DNA of 24,721 bases from Diplocarpon mali (GCA_024741835.1 JAENRP010000399.1:1-24721), one strand, 5' to 3'; shown: positions 7,462-18,866, counted from the first letter of the stretch. Translations and numbers: made by a program. Notes: a model not told the origin generated them from the sequence alone.

Positions 7462-10400
7462 CTATTTCGCATCCGGCCTATTATCTTCTAAGTGATTATA
7501 ATTATCTATACTGCTTTCCTAAGCCTTTAGCTAAGCTTATAGGTTCTGAGGTGGTCTTGGCTTTATAGGATTGGCCTAATAAAAGTCGCAAATCTTATAT
7601 AGTGACCTTGTAAAATTTAAGGCGCGATACTAACTTAAATCGGGGTTATAACTAATCTATTTGACTTAGTACTTTAGTTTCTCTTAAGATAGGTATATAC
7701 TTAATATCTTAAATACTTTATATTCTTTTTACTTAGCGATCTTTTCTATAGTAGGCTAGGGTTGTTTCTAACTTGGTAAAGGGTTCTGCAGATCTTTAAA
7801 TAGTAGCTTTAGCGCAAAGACATTATATACTATAGAACCTATAGGTAGCTTAATCTAATATAAATTGCCTACCTTCTTAAGAACCTTAAAAGGGCTATCC
7901 TATTAATTAGCCAGTTTCCTATTAAGATAGTAGTTCTTAAGATTTTTTATTAAAAGGTAAACTATATCTTTAGGTTTCCAATCAATCTCCCTTTAATATT
8001 GATTTATAGACTTACGCATTTTCTCTTAAGCGCATTCCATATTGCCTTTCGCTACTTCTTAAGCTGCGTACATCCTTTCTACTATAAGCCTAGCCTCTAC
8101 TTAGTTCAATTTCTCCTATAGGCTGGACGTTTTCGGCAAGATCCAGTCCTAACTTATCTAAGGCGTAACTCTATACTTAAGCTAATATAGGGTTATACCG
8201 ATTGAAGCGTAAGGGAGAGTTAATTGCATATAATCTATTAATAGAATCAGTTTACTCTAATTATCTTAATAGTAATTAATAAAAGGCTGTAGCCTTAAAT
8301 CAATATACTTATTTATAATCTCCGTTTGGCCGTTAGTCTCCTTATGGTATGCTATAGAGAGTTTAATCTTAATACCGATAATATAGTAGAACTCTTTCCA
8401 AAATGAGGAGACAAATTAAGGGCCTCGGTCGGAGGTAATTGTCTCTAGAGTATAGCCGAATCGATATATCTATTAAACGAATAATCGAGCAGTTCCTTAA
8501 GCGTTGATATCTTTATAATAAAGGATCGTAATAGCGCTCTTACTAAGTCGGTCTATAAAAACTAAGATTTGATCAAAACCGTACTTATTAAAAGGAAAAT
8601 CCTTAAAATCTATATATAAGTGCTATATAGGATAGTTAAGAATAGGAAGAGGCTGCAAGAGGCCTTATTATTTAGTTATCTTTAAATATAAGAATTGATA
8701 AGGTCTATAGTTTGCAATAAATCTTTTATAGTCTAAACCTATCTTAACCTAATAGTACTTAAGAGTAAGTAGCTAGTAGGTCTTTAAGCCACTAGGGTGC
8801 GCGCTTAAAGGTTGGTTATAAGCTTTTTGAATTAGATAAGTATATAAGAGAGTGTTATAGCGTATATAAAGACGCTCCTTAAAGTAAAGCAATCCGTCTT
8901 TTAAGGAGTAGTTCTTAAGGAGGTTAGCGCAAATCTCTTAAAAGGATTTGCAATTATTTTAATAAAGCTTTTCAATTAAATTAAAGGAATCCTTAAGTCG
9001 ATTTAGAATCGAATTAGGAGTATTAGTTGATATTAGGGCAAAGGTGCCTTCGGCAGATTCGGCAAGAAATTTTTCAGCTAGTTCGGTATTAATTCAAGGG
9101 TCCAACTAGGCTAGGGAAATCAGAACCTAGGATTAGCTATCTAACTTCGCTTATTTATAAACTGGTATATCCTACTCTTAGCAGCTAAGAATATTAGCCT
9201 TCTGATTATCTTTATTAAAAGTGTATACAATTCGAAAATTGAAGTTAGATAGGAATTCCATCTATCAGTACTATTTCGCAGTTAGAACCTTAATAGTTAT
9301 AAAGTACTTAAGGGAGCGGTAATTTAAGTAAATATCAACTCGCTCCTTAAGTGATATAAGCTTAAGTCTCCATTTATAATAGGATTCAATAATAGTAAAG
9401 AGTTCCTTATTATATATTTCCTAATTAGGTTTGTAATTAGAGAGTATATGCAAATAGAAGCTGATTAGGTACTATTGCTTATCAGAGTATTATTAAGAAA
9501 GTACTCTGGCGATAATGCTATTAGAAGTATTAGTTTCCAGCTTTATAAGTAAGTTAGGATCAAAATAGTAAATCTGCTAAATTAAGAGCAATTGCTTATA
9601 AAGCTCTTTAAAAGCGATTCGGCACTCTTCTATCTAATTCTAAGGTACTATCGGTTGGGTCAGAACTAAGAGGGGTTTGGCGATTAGCTTAAAGTTGCAA
9701 ATGAATTATTAGTAGAACCTGCAAAATCCTAAGTAAGACTTTACTTTAGTAATAGTTTTTAAGTACTTCTAATTGCGTAGTAGTTCGACCTTTTTAAGGT
9801 CTGGTTCGATCCTAGTTATTATTAGAACGTATTTGAGATATTGAGTTTAAGTAATATAGAACTCGCACTTTTTAATATCTGCTTAAAGGCTAGCCTTTAA
9901 GAGTCGTTTCAGCACCCTTTTAATATAGCTCTAGTGCTCTTTAATATTCTTAAAGTAAATTAAAATATCATCTAAATACGCTATATAAAAATTATTTAAG
10001 TAATTTAAAAGAATATTATTTATATACCGCTAGTAAGTACTAGGTCTGTTATAGAGGCTAAATAGGAGAACCTTATATTTATAGGATCTATACTTTATTC
10101 AAAAGGTAGTATATTCCTCTAATTTGGGGTCTATTTGTATCTGATTAAAAGCGGCTCGAATATCCAGTTTTATGAAAATCTTGGCTTTGGATACTCGCCC
10201 TAAGAGCTCGTCTATCCTTAGAATTGGGTAAGCGTCCTTTTGAGTTAGTGCGTTTAGCTTTTAGTAGTCTATGCAAAATCGGAGGCTACCGTCGGCCTTC
10301 TTTATAAATAGCACTAGCGAAGCAAAGGGGCTAGTACTTGTCTTAATAAAGCCTTTGTCTAAATTCTCGAGTAAGTACTCCTTTATAACCTTAAGCTCCT

Positions 10401-12770
10401 TAGTAGATTAATAGTAGAAGGGCGAATAGGCATTAGGTAAGGGCCCTTCCAGCTATATCTTATAATTGTAGTACTAATAGGAAAGGAGGGTATCTGTATC
10501 CCTTTTTAAGAAGGCTTATCTTAGAGATTAGTACTATTTTAAGAGTCGATTGTTAATTAGCTTTTCGATATTAGGATTCTTAAGCTTATATCTTTCCTTT
10601 AAAATCCTATTTACTTTATAAATACTAGTTTAAAAGAACTCAATCTCCTTGCGCTTTATATTATAATAAAAGGCGTTAGTGCTAATTTCGCAAATAGGAA
10701 TCGCAGCTTTAGGGCATTTGCAAATAGGGTTAGAATATAGTTGATTTATATTAGACTATTTTCCTAGATCTGGCTTAGTTATAGGCAGGGGCGCTAGCCT
10801 AGTAATAGCAATAGGGATCTTGCGCCTAGCTAAGACTACTAAATTGACGCTAGACTATCTTCTATTAATCTATTGAGCTTCGTTTATAGCCATTTCCTAT
10901 TCTCTACGATTAACGTCAGCTTAATAATCAGATCGGATCCGAAGTCCTTTAAAAGGAGGAAGACGAATGACAATTTCCTTTATAAATCGGGGAGATAAGG
11001 GGTAATACAAAGGCTATATAAATTGGTTTTCCTTTAGATTAAGTTTAAGTTAGAATTAGCGTATCCATTTGACTTTAATAATAGCATTACGCTAGCCTAA
11101 GTTAAGGATAACCTAAGGGCAGTTGTAAATACGCCTTCTATCAATTATTAAGTGAAAGCGCATATAGTATATAGCTTGCGCGCGAACGGTATTCTAAAGT
11201 CTATAAATAGGAATAGGGGCTGAAAGAGGAAGAATTTTAAAGCCAGTCGCTTTTAAAAGACATATAGAAAGGGAATAATTCAAGAATAAGTAATTAAGGG
11301 CTCTAATATCTGCTAAAGCTAATAATAAGACTTTAAGTCCATTTATACTAATAGTATAAGAGGTTAGGAATTGCTTCCCTCCTATTAAAGAGTTAAGATC
11401 TAGCTTTAATAAGTTGCACTTTCGCAGGCCTAAGTAAGAGTCTTTTCCTAAGCCTCTTCGTTTTCCTAATCTTCCTCCATTTCGACCCTATTCTTAATTA
11501 AGTCTAGAGTTAAATCAGCTTCCTTTATATCTTTTAAAGTATTAATCTTACCTATAGAAGGACACTTGGTCTTATAGTAACCAGTTTTGCCATAGGTCTA
11601 ATAGGTGGCTTGCTTAAGAGGTAAAGTAAGAGAACTAGCCTTAGCTGGTATATTTTAGCAAAAAGGGGTAGTCGGCTTTAGGGCTAGCGTCTTAGAAACT
11701 TAAGTAGTACTTCTAGCGCTTGGACCGCGAGCGGTCTTATTAAAGAGCGAACCGGATATCTTTTAGTATAATACTAAGGTCGCCTTGCTTTTAGTCAAAG
11801 GGTTAAGGAGTTAATTGCTTCGACGTTTAGTATTAAAGGCATTTAATTAGTTAACTATAATAATATAGTCCTTTCCTTAAGAGGCCTTAGCTAAGGCGTA
11901 GGCAGCTCTAAGCTAAGGGGTAATCTTATTCTATATAAAGAAGAACCACTTAGATCTTAAGACCTCTCCTTAGATCGCGGTAGATTAGAATTAGGCTTAA
12001 AACTAAGGGAAAGTTTCTTTAGAATGACCGGCTTCCCTTATATAGAGGTAGTAGAAAGTAGATCGGAATAGGTTTACCTTTTAGCTAATCAAAAAGTAAC
12101 TACTTAATAGTTCTACTATTTCCTAATAGTTTTAGAAGGGGTTAGTTTCCAAGAGGTACTAAGGTTTGAGGTACGTTCGGGCTTATCTTATAGTAGATCC
12201 TTAAATAAGGGCTCGGCGAGCTCGCTTATTCAAGTATAAGTCCGCATTGACTTGCAATCGATCTCAAACTAAAGCTAACTATTACTTATATATTAAGGAG
12301 GTCTTATTATTAAGAAGGGTGATCTTTTCAATTAGCTGAATTTTCATCCGTTTTATATCTGTATTAACTTCTAAAGGAGGCTAGGTCTTACTTTATTAAA
12401 GGTAGGTGGATTCTCGCTCAATAGTCTAATATACGCGCTAAGCCGTTTCTTAGCTTTAATAAGCTAGGGTCTTTAAGCTAAAGATAGCTTAAGCAATCCT
12501 GCTAATCTCGCTTTGCAATTATTAATTAAATTGATCTTAGCATTATAAGGATTCCTTTAAACCTAAGACTATTCCTTATAAGACGTTCGGGTTCGAAAAG
12601 TCTTAATCATCTTAATTGGCTTAGCTATAGCATTATAGTCTCTTGCCCTTGGCAGCAGAGGAAGGTCTGCCCCTAGGGGCTAGGGTAGAGGTACTCCCTA
12701 TAGAAGCTGGTTTCCTAAACGAACTGGGTATATTCTATATTTGCTAACTTCCGGCTAGTAGGGAATTCAT
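7462..12770 (-). pseudogene. gag-pol: Gypsy A gag-pol relic with chromodomain
   Basis: The likely start is ATG 12770 (MNSLLAGS). Gag ends with a zinc knuckle near 11606-11560 read as TYQTYGKTGYYKTKC, where CCHC has lost Cys and His to Tyr. Protease (about 11364-11250) lies in the frame two bases downstream (equivalent to -1) of gag, with ALADIRA in place of the D-T/S-G-A motif. RT (about 10480-9850) keeps an intact YLDD at 9967-9978. RNase H (about 9640-9150) has ETNTS. Integrase keeps YIDFKDFP (about 8610), TSDRGP (about 8432) and NGQTEIIN (about 8325), so the DDE triad survives, although the H2C2 finger is damaged. A chromodomain (about 7690-7540; NPDLS and YKICDFY) and LEDNRPDAK precede TAG at 7462-7464. 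Pol frames from RT to stop agree with no indel. Many RIP stops make it non-functional. Confidence 0.93.
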
Positions 12771-13079
12771 TTTACCGATTTTAGTTTCGGTAGTAATTCA
12801 GTTAAAAAAGGGGTTCTATAGAAAAAGGGTTCTAGTAGCGTAGTGCTCTCTTAACTTCTGCCTATAGCACTTCTATAAAAAGAGTAGTTAAGAAAATCCG
12901 GCTAATAAAAGCGTTCCTTAATTATATTAGTTAATAAGCTACACTTAAGCTCCTAGTTTGTTTAAGAGATCTTTAAGATCCTAACTCTGCCGAAAGTTGA
13001 AACAATCGCAAATCAAATTTCAAAAGAGGTAGGATATTATTAAAAGCTATCCCTAGCAGAGAAGAACTTCTTCGTTTAA
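12771..13079 (-). other. Gypsy A 5' leader
   Basis: This is the sequence between the 5' LTR and the gag ATG. I recognise no conserved domain. The primer-binding region is at its LTR-proximal end. Some in-frame sequence just upstream of ATG 12770 could be coding if the real start is further upstream. Confidence 0.6.
13065..13077 (-). promoter_or_regulatory. Gypsy A primer-binding site, self-priming type
   Basis: On the sense strand this reads AAACGAAGAAGTT, starting two bases after the 5' LTR end. It is complementary over all 13 bases to AACTTCTTCGTTT in the LTR sense strand (13181-13169 here, and 54-66 in the other LTR), about 34 bp downstream of the TATA box. It does not begin with TGG, as a tRNA 3'-end primer site would. 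This matches the Tf1/sushi arrangement, in which the mRNA 5' end folds back and primes. Confidence 0.72.
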
Positions 13080-13395
13080 TATAATAATATAGAACCGCCA
13101 AAGTGCAAGATCAAGTATAGGAGTAAGAAGTAGTGCAAAAGGCGTATTTTATAGGTCTAATACAAAGAAAACGAAGAAGTTAAAGAGCCCTCCTTATAGG
13201 AGAGCCCTTCTCCCTTATATATATCAGCAGCTTAAGACTCTTTGCCCATTCACGTGATATTATATAAGAATATCCTTTTGCACCTTCGGGGTCGATTCGA
13301 AATAACCCTATATCGAATCGAGATTGCAAAACCTTAAAACGCTATAAATGCCGTACTCCTAGGTAATTGCATCAGTTGAAGGTGCAGCCGTTATA
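13080..13395 (-). repeat. Gypsy A 5' LTR (right copy), with promoter
   Basis: This is a 316-bp direct repeat of 5818-6133. Its plus-strand left end reads TATAATAATATAG where the other copy has TGTAACGACATAG: four changes, all of RIP type. On the sense (minus) strand a TATA box is at about 13224-13215 and the inferred transcript start at about 13181. Confidence 0.94.
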
Positions 13396-13400
13396 CATTT
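13396..13400. other. Target-site duplication CATTT, right copy, of gypsy A
   Basis: This is identical to 5813-5817 and directly follows the LTR end GCCGTTATA. Confidence 0.93.
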
Positions 13401-16400
13401 GAAAATGCGACTAGTTGGTATTCCTTAGCTTTAAAGCTATAGGCAATTCCTAAGAAGCATATACTATATAGGTATTAAAGCATCCAGTCCGCGGCTAAAA
13501 GGTGCTTAAAGCTTAGATTAGTTAAGAAGAAAGATAATTAAAAGGCTATAAACGCAATCTCTAAGTATATTATAATTGCTATATAGAGAATAGAGCCTAT
13601 TTTCTCTTAATACTCCTTTACCTTTTCTAAAGAAGCTTGCCTTAAGTTCTTAATAAACTCCTTTAGCAGTAGAGTATTAAGCACTCTTCTTATATTAGCT
13701 CCGAACTTTTAAGCAATCTTCTTAATATAGGTATTATAAACTAAGGAGATCCTCTTTACCTTTTTATCTTAAATAATCCTTACTTTAAGGAATTAGGAGA
13801 TATCTCCTATAATAGTAAGCTTATATACCCTCTTTAGGTCTTTAATTAAATGAGTCGCTTAATCTAGGTTAAAGGCCTTATATAATACTTGAATATTATT
13901 AATATAAAATGCTATAAAGACTATGCAATCCTTTATTATAAAAATACAAGGCTCCTTACCTAGTAGCTTAAGTTAAAGGCCCTTAAGCGTTTTTACAAAG
14001 TTCTTATACTATAGCGCTAAAGAGTCTTTTAGCCTATAGAGTGCGCGGTCCAGTTCTACTATTATACTAGGGCGCTTAAAGCCATCTAATAGGAAACATA
14101 TGACTAGAGCACTCCTTAGGTCTTTAAAAGCGTTGATAAATGTGTTAATAATATCGAACTGCTTTACTTCTATATCGAAGTACGCAGCAAGCGCTATTAG
14201 TACCTTAAAAGACCTTACTATAAGCGTAGCTGCGTAGGTTAAGAAAATTAAAGCTTTATCTTAGAGATCCTCTTATATAATTAGCTATAATCGGCACTTT
14301 AAAAGCTTGCTAAAGCTATTAACCTTATAGGTAAAAACCTACTTTAATAGTATTAGTAAAGGCTTTAAGTAATCCCTTTGTACGATTCTTTAGCAACTCT
14401 AAGATTCTAAATTCCTAATCTCTTAATGCCTTCCTTTCTTAAATCATTTGTTAAAAGGGTGCTTCTTTAAGTCTTGCCATCCTTTCGAAGGCTTCGGTAG
14501 AGAGCCTTAGTGCTATAGGTAGTTAAGAGACTGCGCTCTATCCTTTGCCTAACTATCAACTATAGCTTTAATAATTGTATAAACCGATAAATAGTCCTTC
14601 CTATCTTCCTTTATTTATTTATTCACTTAAAAGGTCGATACAAACTCTTATATATATAAAGAGTAGGGTAAATTAATATTACTTTAAGAGAATATATACT
14701 TTAAAGCGGTAGTATATACTTTTAAAGTCTCTTATTACTTAACGCTTAAGCGTCTTATCCTCTTTTGCTTAAGAAGAGGGAGTTCCTCCTTATACTTTTC
14801 TTTATAAGTCTCTTCCTCTATTTTTATTATTGCTAAAGGTTCCTTTAAGAGTTTAGGTAGCTTTATCTCTTAAGCCTATAGTCTTTAAGCTGGTATTATA
14901 ACTTAAGGTATTATATTATTAAGGCCTACTCCTTTTATTAAGTTGCTTCTTATAAGACTATTAGAGCTCCTCCCAGATCTTAATAGTAGTGCCTCTAATC
15001 TTTTACTAAAGTTTACTAAGGCCTGCCTTTATAATCGAAGGCTTTATCTTAAAGCCCTTAAGCTATCTCTATTCCTATATAGAATAGTAGCTAAAGATCT
15101 GCCGATCGCCTTATAGAACTCGTCTTTAAAGACTCCTTTAAAGTCGTCTATAGTTCCTTCTTTAGTAGGGCCTCTATAGGGAATTATCACCCCTAAGCTC
15201 TAGTCGCCATTTGCCTTCTTAAAGACTAGCGAAGTAGCTTCTAGTTTGCTTGCTTCTACCTCTGAGTTTTTAAGTAGGTTTCTTAAAGAATTTAGATTTA
15301 AGTTAAGGCCTTTTATATTATTAGTTAAAGGCTATAGAGCAGTATCAGTCTATAATATAGGCTCTTCTTATATAGCGGCTTCTTCTATAGCAATTGCGTT
15401 TGGCCTTATAATAAGCTCCGATTCTTTAAAAATGCCTTTGAACTTAGCATCTTAAGCTCCCTCTTCCTTTTTAATTAATTAAAGGGTCGTCTTAAGTTCT
15501 TAGCGCAATATAGGGTTTGCGCGCTTAGCTTTTAGACTATAAAAAAGAGACTTGTCGAATTCGATATTATAAGTCGTTATTACTTGCTAGAGTATAAGAA
15601 CCCAGATTCTATAAATATTAAAGGTAATATATTTAACTAAGTAACCTAAGTGCCTTTGTAGTTCAATTTTAAAGGTTCGGCAGTCCTTCCCTGCCTCCTT
15701 CTCTTTAATTAAAGGGTATATGCAAGCGCTATATATATAAACGCAACTCTAATTGGGCTTTAAGCTTGCTATCATCTGCTTAATAAGCAGCAGCTTATAA
15801 AATCGAAAATACTATTTAAACTAACTATAAAGAGCCTCGCTTAATAAGATCATCTTCTTCCTAATAAGTAGGGAGATATTATAAAGGTAAGTAGCAGCCT
15901 TTACAACCTCTGGCTAAAGGCTTACTAGAAGCTTGGCATAGATCCTCATTTTAATAAAGCGTTTAATCAACTCCCTTCTTACTCGCTCTATACCTCTATT
16001 AGGTTGATATATATAAGTAGGAGTAAGCTTTAAATCGATTCCCTCCTCTTTTACCTATCTCTAGTACTTTATAAGAGAGTCTTCCCTTAAGGAGATCACT
16101 AAAGTATTATTATCTTACCTAATTTTGTAAATGGAAAGCCTATATTAGCGTTTTACTTATACTTCAAAGGCCTAAAGGACCTTTATAATTATATCTCTGC
16201 CCTTTAATCTTAATAAGAATGTCTAAAGTATATTGCTATACTTATCCTTAATTAAAAAAACCTATAAGCAACTATTATATAAGTTATTTAAAAAGTCAAA
16301 GAGATCCTAGGAGATCTTAAAGAAGGGCCTTAGAGATCGGTTCTTAAAGGTAGCATAAGAAATAACTTGCTTAGCAGATGCTACTGCGTATATAAGGCAC

Positions 16401-18400
16401 TTTAGCCTTTATATTCCCCTGATCTTTACTCCCTTAGCGCACTTGACTAGCGCTTAAAGAGCCTTTGCGCCTAAGTAGCTAGCGCAAAGGTACTAAGTAT
16501 ACGCGTTATTATCTTATACCTTAGTAAGTATATAGCTAAACTAGAACCTATTATAAAGCGTTATCTTAGCTATAAGGAATGCTATTAAGGTAAAGAAGTT
16601 ATATTAAAGCATATTTAAAAGATCTAAATAGTTAATAGGCTTATATTTAAAGAAAACGAGATTATAGCAATGCTTTAACTAAGCTCGCTTTATAGAATCT
16701 CTAATGCTTTTAAAGCGCAAAGTGAGGTCTACTTTAGAGTATTAAATACCCTTATCTGCGAGGAGCCTCTTTAAGATAATATTAGTAGTAAACTCTTCTA
16801 TAATAGCAACGTTGCGTAGCATTATCCTTATAAGAGAGCCGTCATACTATAGAAGAGAGTCTACTATATATTTATTACCTCTCTTAATAATTAGGAGTCT
16901 TAAAGTACTTACTTTAATATATTGCTATAAGTCGCCAAAAGGCTTAAAGGTGCCTGCGATAAGTAAATCCTTTAAATTAATAATATAAGTAGCTGCGCAA
17001 TTATTAAAGAGCGTACTTAAAGAAAGCGGGTAGCGTTCTAGCTTAAAGAGGTAGTAAATATTAAACGATTCTTTAAAAGCGTCGAAGGCAAAGGGATCTA
17101 TTATTATAAAGACTAGTAAGTTCTCCCTTTTATTACCTAAACTATCCTCCTTAAAGGCTAAAGCCTTTCCCTTAAATTTGTCAATCGCTATTATTATAAT
17201 ATCATTCTCCTTAAGCTATACTTAAAGACCTTTGAACTAGTCTCTTGCGTTTAACGCCTTTCGTATTCGTAAGACCTCCTCTCGCAAGGGGAGAACCTTT
17301 ATATTTTCCTTGCGCCTATCTATAGTATATAATAGTTTCTAATAGTCCTAGGGCTTCTAATAGTGATTTTTAAAGCCTTTATAAGGGTACTTAGGCCTAA
17401 TCTCCCTTTTAAAGCTTATAAAGCGATTTCGGGAGCTGCTTGCTAGAGCCTATAAAGGGGTTTCGGCATCTAAGAGAGACTTTTAAGTAGTAAAAACTGC
17501 TAGCCCTTTATTATCAATTGCTCTATTAGATTCAATACCCGCTAGGGCGTAGCTTAGCTATATTAGGTCGTACTTATATAAAGTTCCTATTTGCTTATTA
17601 ATAATGATTTCCTCCTTTAAGCAAGTCGCCTAACTCAGATTAATCTTTACTATAACTAAGTCTAAAAAGTCAATAACTCCTAGTCTCCCTTTAATCTTAA
17701 GAAGACTATATTATTCTATTAGGTAGTATGCCTCCTACTACTCTTAGATCTACTATTAAGTATTAGTTCTCTTAGTCTTACCTTAGCATAGTACGTCGCA
17801 GTACTAGAGCCTTGTCTAAGATTAAATAGCCTTATCGGAAGGCGCAATATTACGCTTTAAGATAGATACTAGGCCTTAAAGTAAGAGTTATTAGTTTACT
17901 AAATTAGTATATAGGTCGTTAGCAGTAGTTCTACTTATAGGAGTATCTCTATTAAGTATTAAAGAAGAGAGCTTTTTAGCTTAGATTTATACTTAAGCTA
18001 TCGCAGAAGCTAAGAGCGTTTTATTAACAGTCTTAAAGACCTATTTTAAAAGTAATTTGTAGTATTTGCGTTAAGTCTTCTAAGTCTCTTTGCATATATA
18101 GTGCTCCTTTATTAGGATTTTATATTCATCCTTAATATCCTTATAAAACGCTTATAAAGGAGGAGCTTTTAACGGATCTCTTAAGGGAAAGCAGGCGTAA
18201 ATCTATTTAGATAGAGTCGCTGCATACTCTTTATACAACCTTGCGTATACTATGCAGAGGTTAGCCGTTTCCAATTCCTTAAGCTCCTATATAAAGGGAG
18301 CTTAAGGCTCAGTCTTTATAATTGACTTAAATAGGAGTCTTAGATCGGCAAAAATGGTAATATTATAAAGCTTAGCGAAGAATATATATTTATTAAACTA
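13401..18400 (-). pseudogene. gag-pol: Copia gag-pol relic: Gag-like region, PR, integrase, RT
   Basis: Reading the minus strand through stops gives an N-terminal Gag-like region (about 18390-17900; ELETANLCIVYARLY, KDIKDEYKILIKEHY), a protease-like NNCAATYIIN at about 16980-17010, and a GAG-pre-integrase stretch (CLIYAVASAKQVIS, about 16360). The integrase core has FLIKDKYS (about 16240), IRQDNNT (about 16105) and PNRGIERVRREL (about 15980). RT (about 14290-13750) shows QFDIINTFINA, VELDRALYRLKDS and the catalytic box as FYINNIQVLY at 13887-13916, where the family has YVDD, so both Asp are now Asn. The frame runs into ...EYQLVAFSN at the gypsy A insertion and resumes at 5817. The exact start codon is not clear; 18400 is approximate. 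Confidence 0.9.
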
Positions 18401-18664
18401 CTTCACTTAAAAGGCAGAAGTATTAAAGCAAGGTTTAAAGATGCTTAAAGAGTTAAATATATTAAATAGAGTCTAATGAAAAGGTTAGGTATATAAATAG
18501 AGTTTGCAAATAAGGTTCGATCGGAAATTGGAGATTTATTAATTAAAAATAAAGGTCCTTTGAGTTATTATAAATACTTAAAAAGTCGGTTAAGAGCTTA
18601 AAGGGCCCTTTAGCCGATTGTATATAAAGAGAAAGCATATTAAAGTGCTTATAGGGCTTATAAC
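18401..18664 (-). other. Copia 5' leader with primer-binding site at 18654-18664
   Basis: The first 11 bases after the LTR on the sense strand are GTTATAAGCCC. Reverting one RIP-type change (A to G) gives GTTATGAGCCC, complementary to the anticodon arm of initiator tRNA-Met (GGGCTCATAAC). Copia-type elements are known to prime from an internally cleaved initiator tRNA-Met. The rest of the leader is AT-rich with no recognisable domain, although coding may start within it. Confidence 0.6.
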
Positions 18665-18861
18665 TATAGTGCGGTCGGCTGGAGGGCCTTCATTAGGTCG
18701 CTTAAGAGGCTTGCAAAAGTAGGAGAAGATGATTAATTATATTATTATCTAATATATATATGGTAAAGAGACTTCGGAAAGAAAAGGGAGAGTCTATGAC
18801 TTAGCAGAGTCACGTGGAGGGTCTCCAGAATAAGTGGAGACTCCGCCCATTCTGCACGACA
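18665..18861 (-). repeat. Copia 5' LTR (right copy)
   Basis: This is a 197-bp direct repeat of 3688-3884. On the sense strand it begins TGTCGTGCAGAATGG and contains a TATATATATT stretch in the middle. The termini TGTCGTGC and GCACTATA (from GCACCACA) are near-perfect inverted repeats. Confidence 0.92.
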
Positions 18862-18866
18862 CTTGC
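18862..18866. other. Target-site duplication CTTGC, right copy, of copia
   Basis: This is identical to 3683-3687. The gypsy C integrase C-terminus resumes directly after it. Confidence 0.9.

Larger units (their letters stand above)
5818..13395 (-). mobile_element. Gypsy A: full-length Ty3/gypsy chromovirus, minus strand, 7578 bp
   Basis: Two 316-bp LTRs (5818-6133 and 13080-13395) are flanked by CATTT duplications. A polypurine tract sits next to the left LTR and a primer-binding site next to the right LTR, both indicating minus-strand orientation. Gag, protease, RT, RNase H, integrase and chromodomain follow in order. A 1.33-kb block between the pol stop (7462) and the polypurine tract holds an antisense pseudogene. 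The LTRs differ from each other by about 28 substitutions in my hand alignment, all but one transitions, so RIP acted after this, the last visible complete insertion. Confidence 0.95.
3688..18861 (-). mobile_element. Ty1/copia element, minus strand, 197-bp LTRs, split by gypsy A
   Basis: LTRs at 3688-3884 and 18665-18861 are both 197 bp and are flanked by CTTGC duplications. Read on the minus strand, domain order is gag-like region, protease-like motif, integrase, RT, RNase H, which is Ty1/copia order (integrase before RT). Without the inserted gypsy A element (7578 bp plus a 5-bp TSD) it is about 7.59 kb, long for copia. The excess lies in a block of about 1.36 kb between RNase H and the 3' LTR that carries an antisense pseudogene. 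All coding regions are RIP-degraded. Confidence 0.93.

Noticed and set aside
7251..7472. Minus-strand open frame of 73 codons rich in Lys and Asn
   Set aside because: It overlaps the true chromodomain frame end and the poly(T) tract. The chromodomain motifs are in another frame.
15246..15455. Plus-strand open frame of 69 codons
   Set aside because: It is antisense to the region of copia Pol between integrase and RT and shows no domain of its own.
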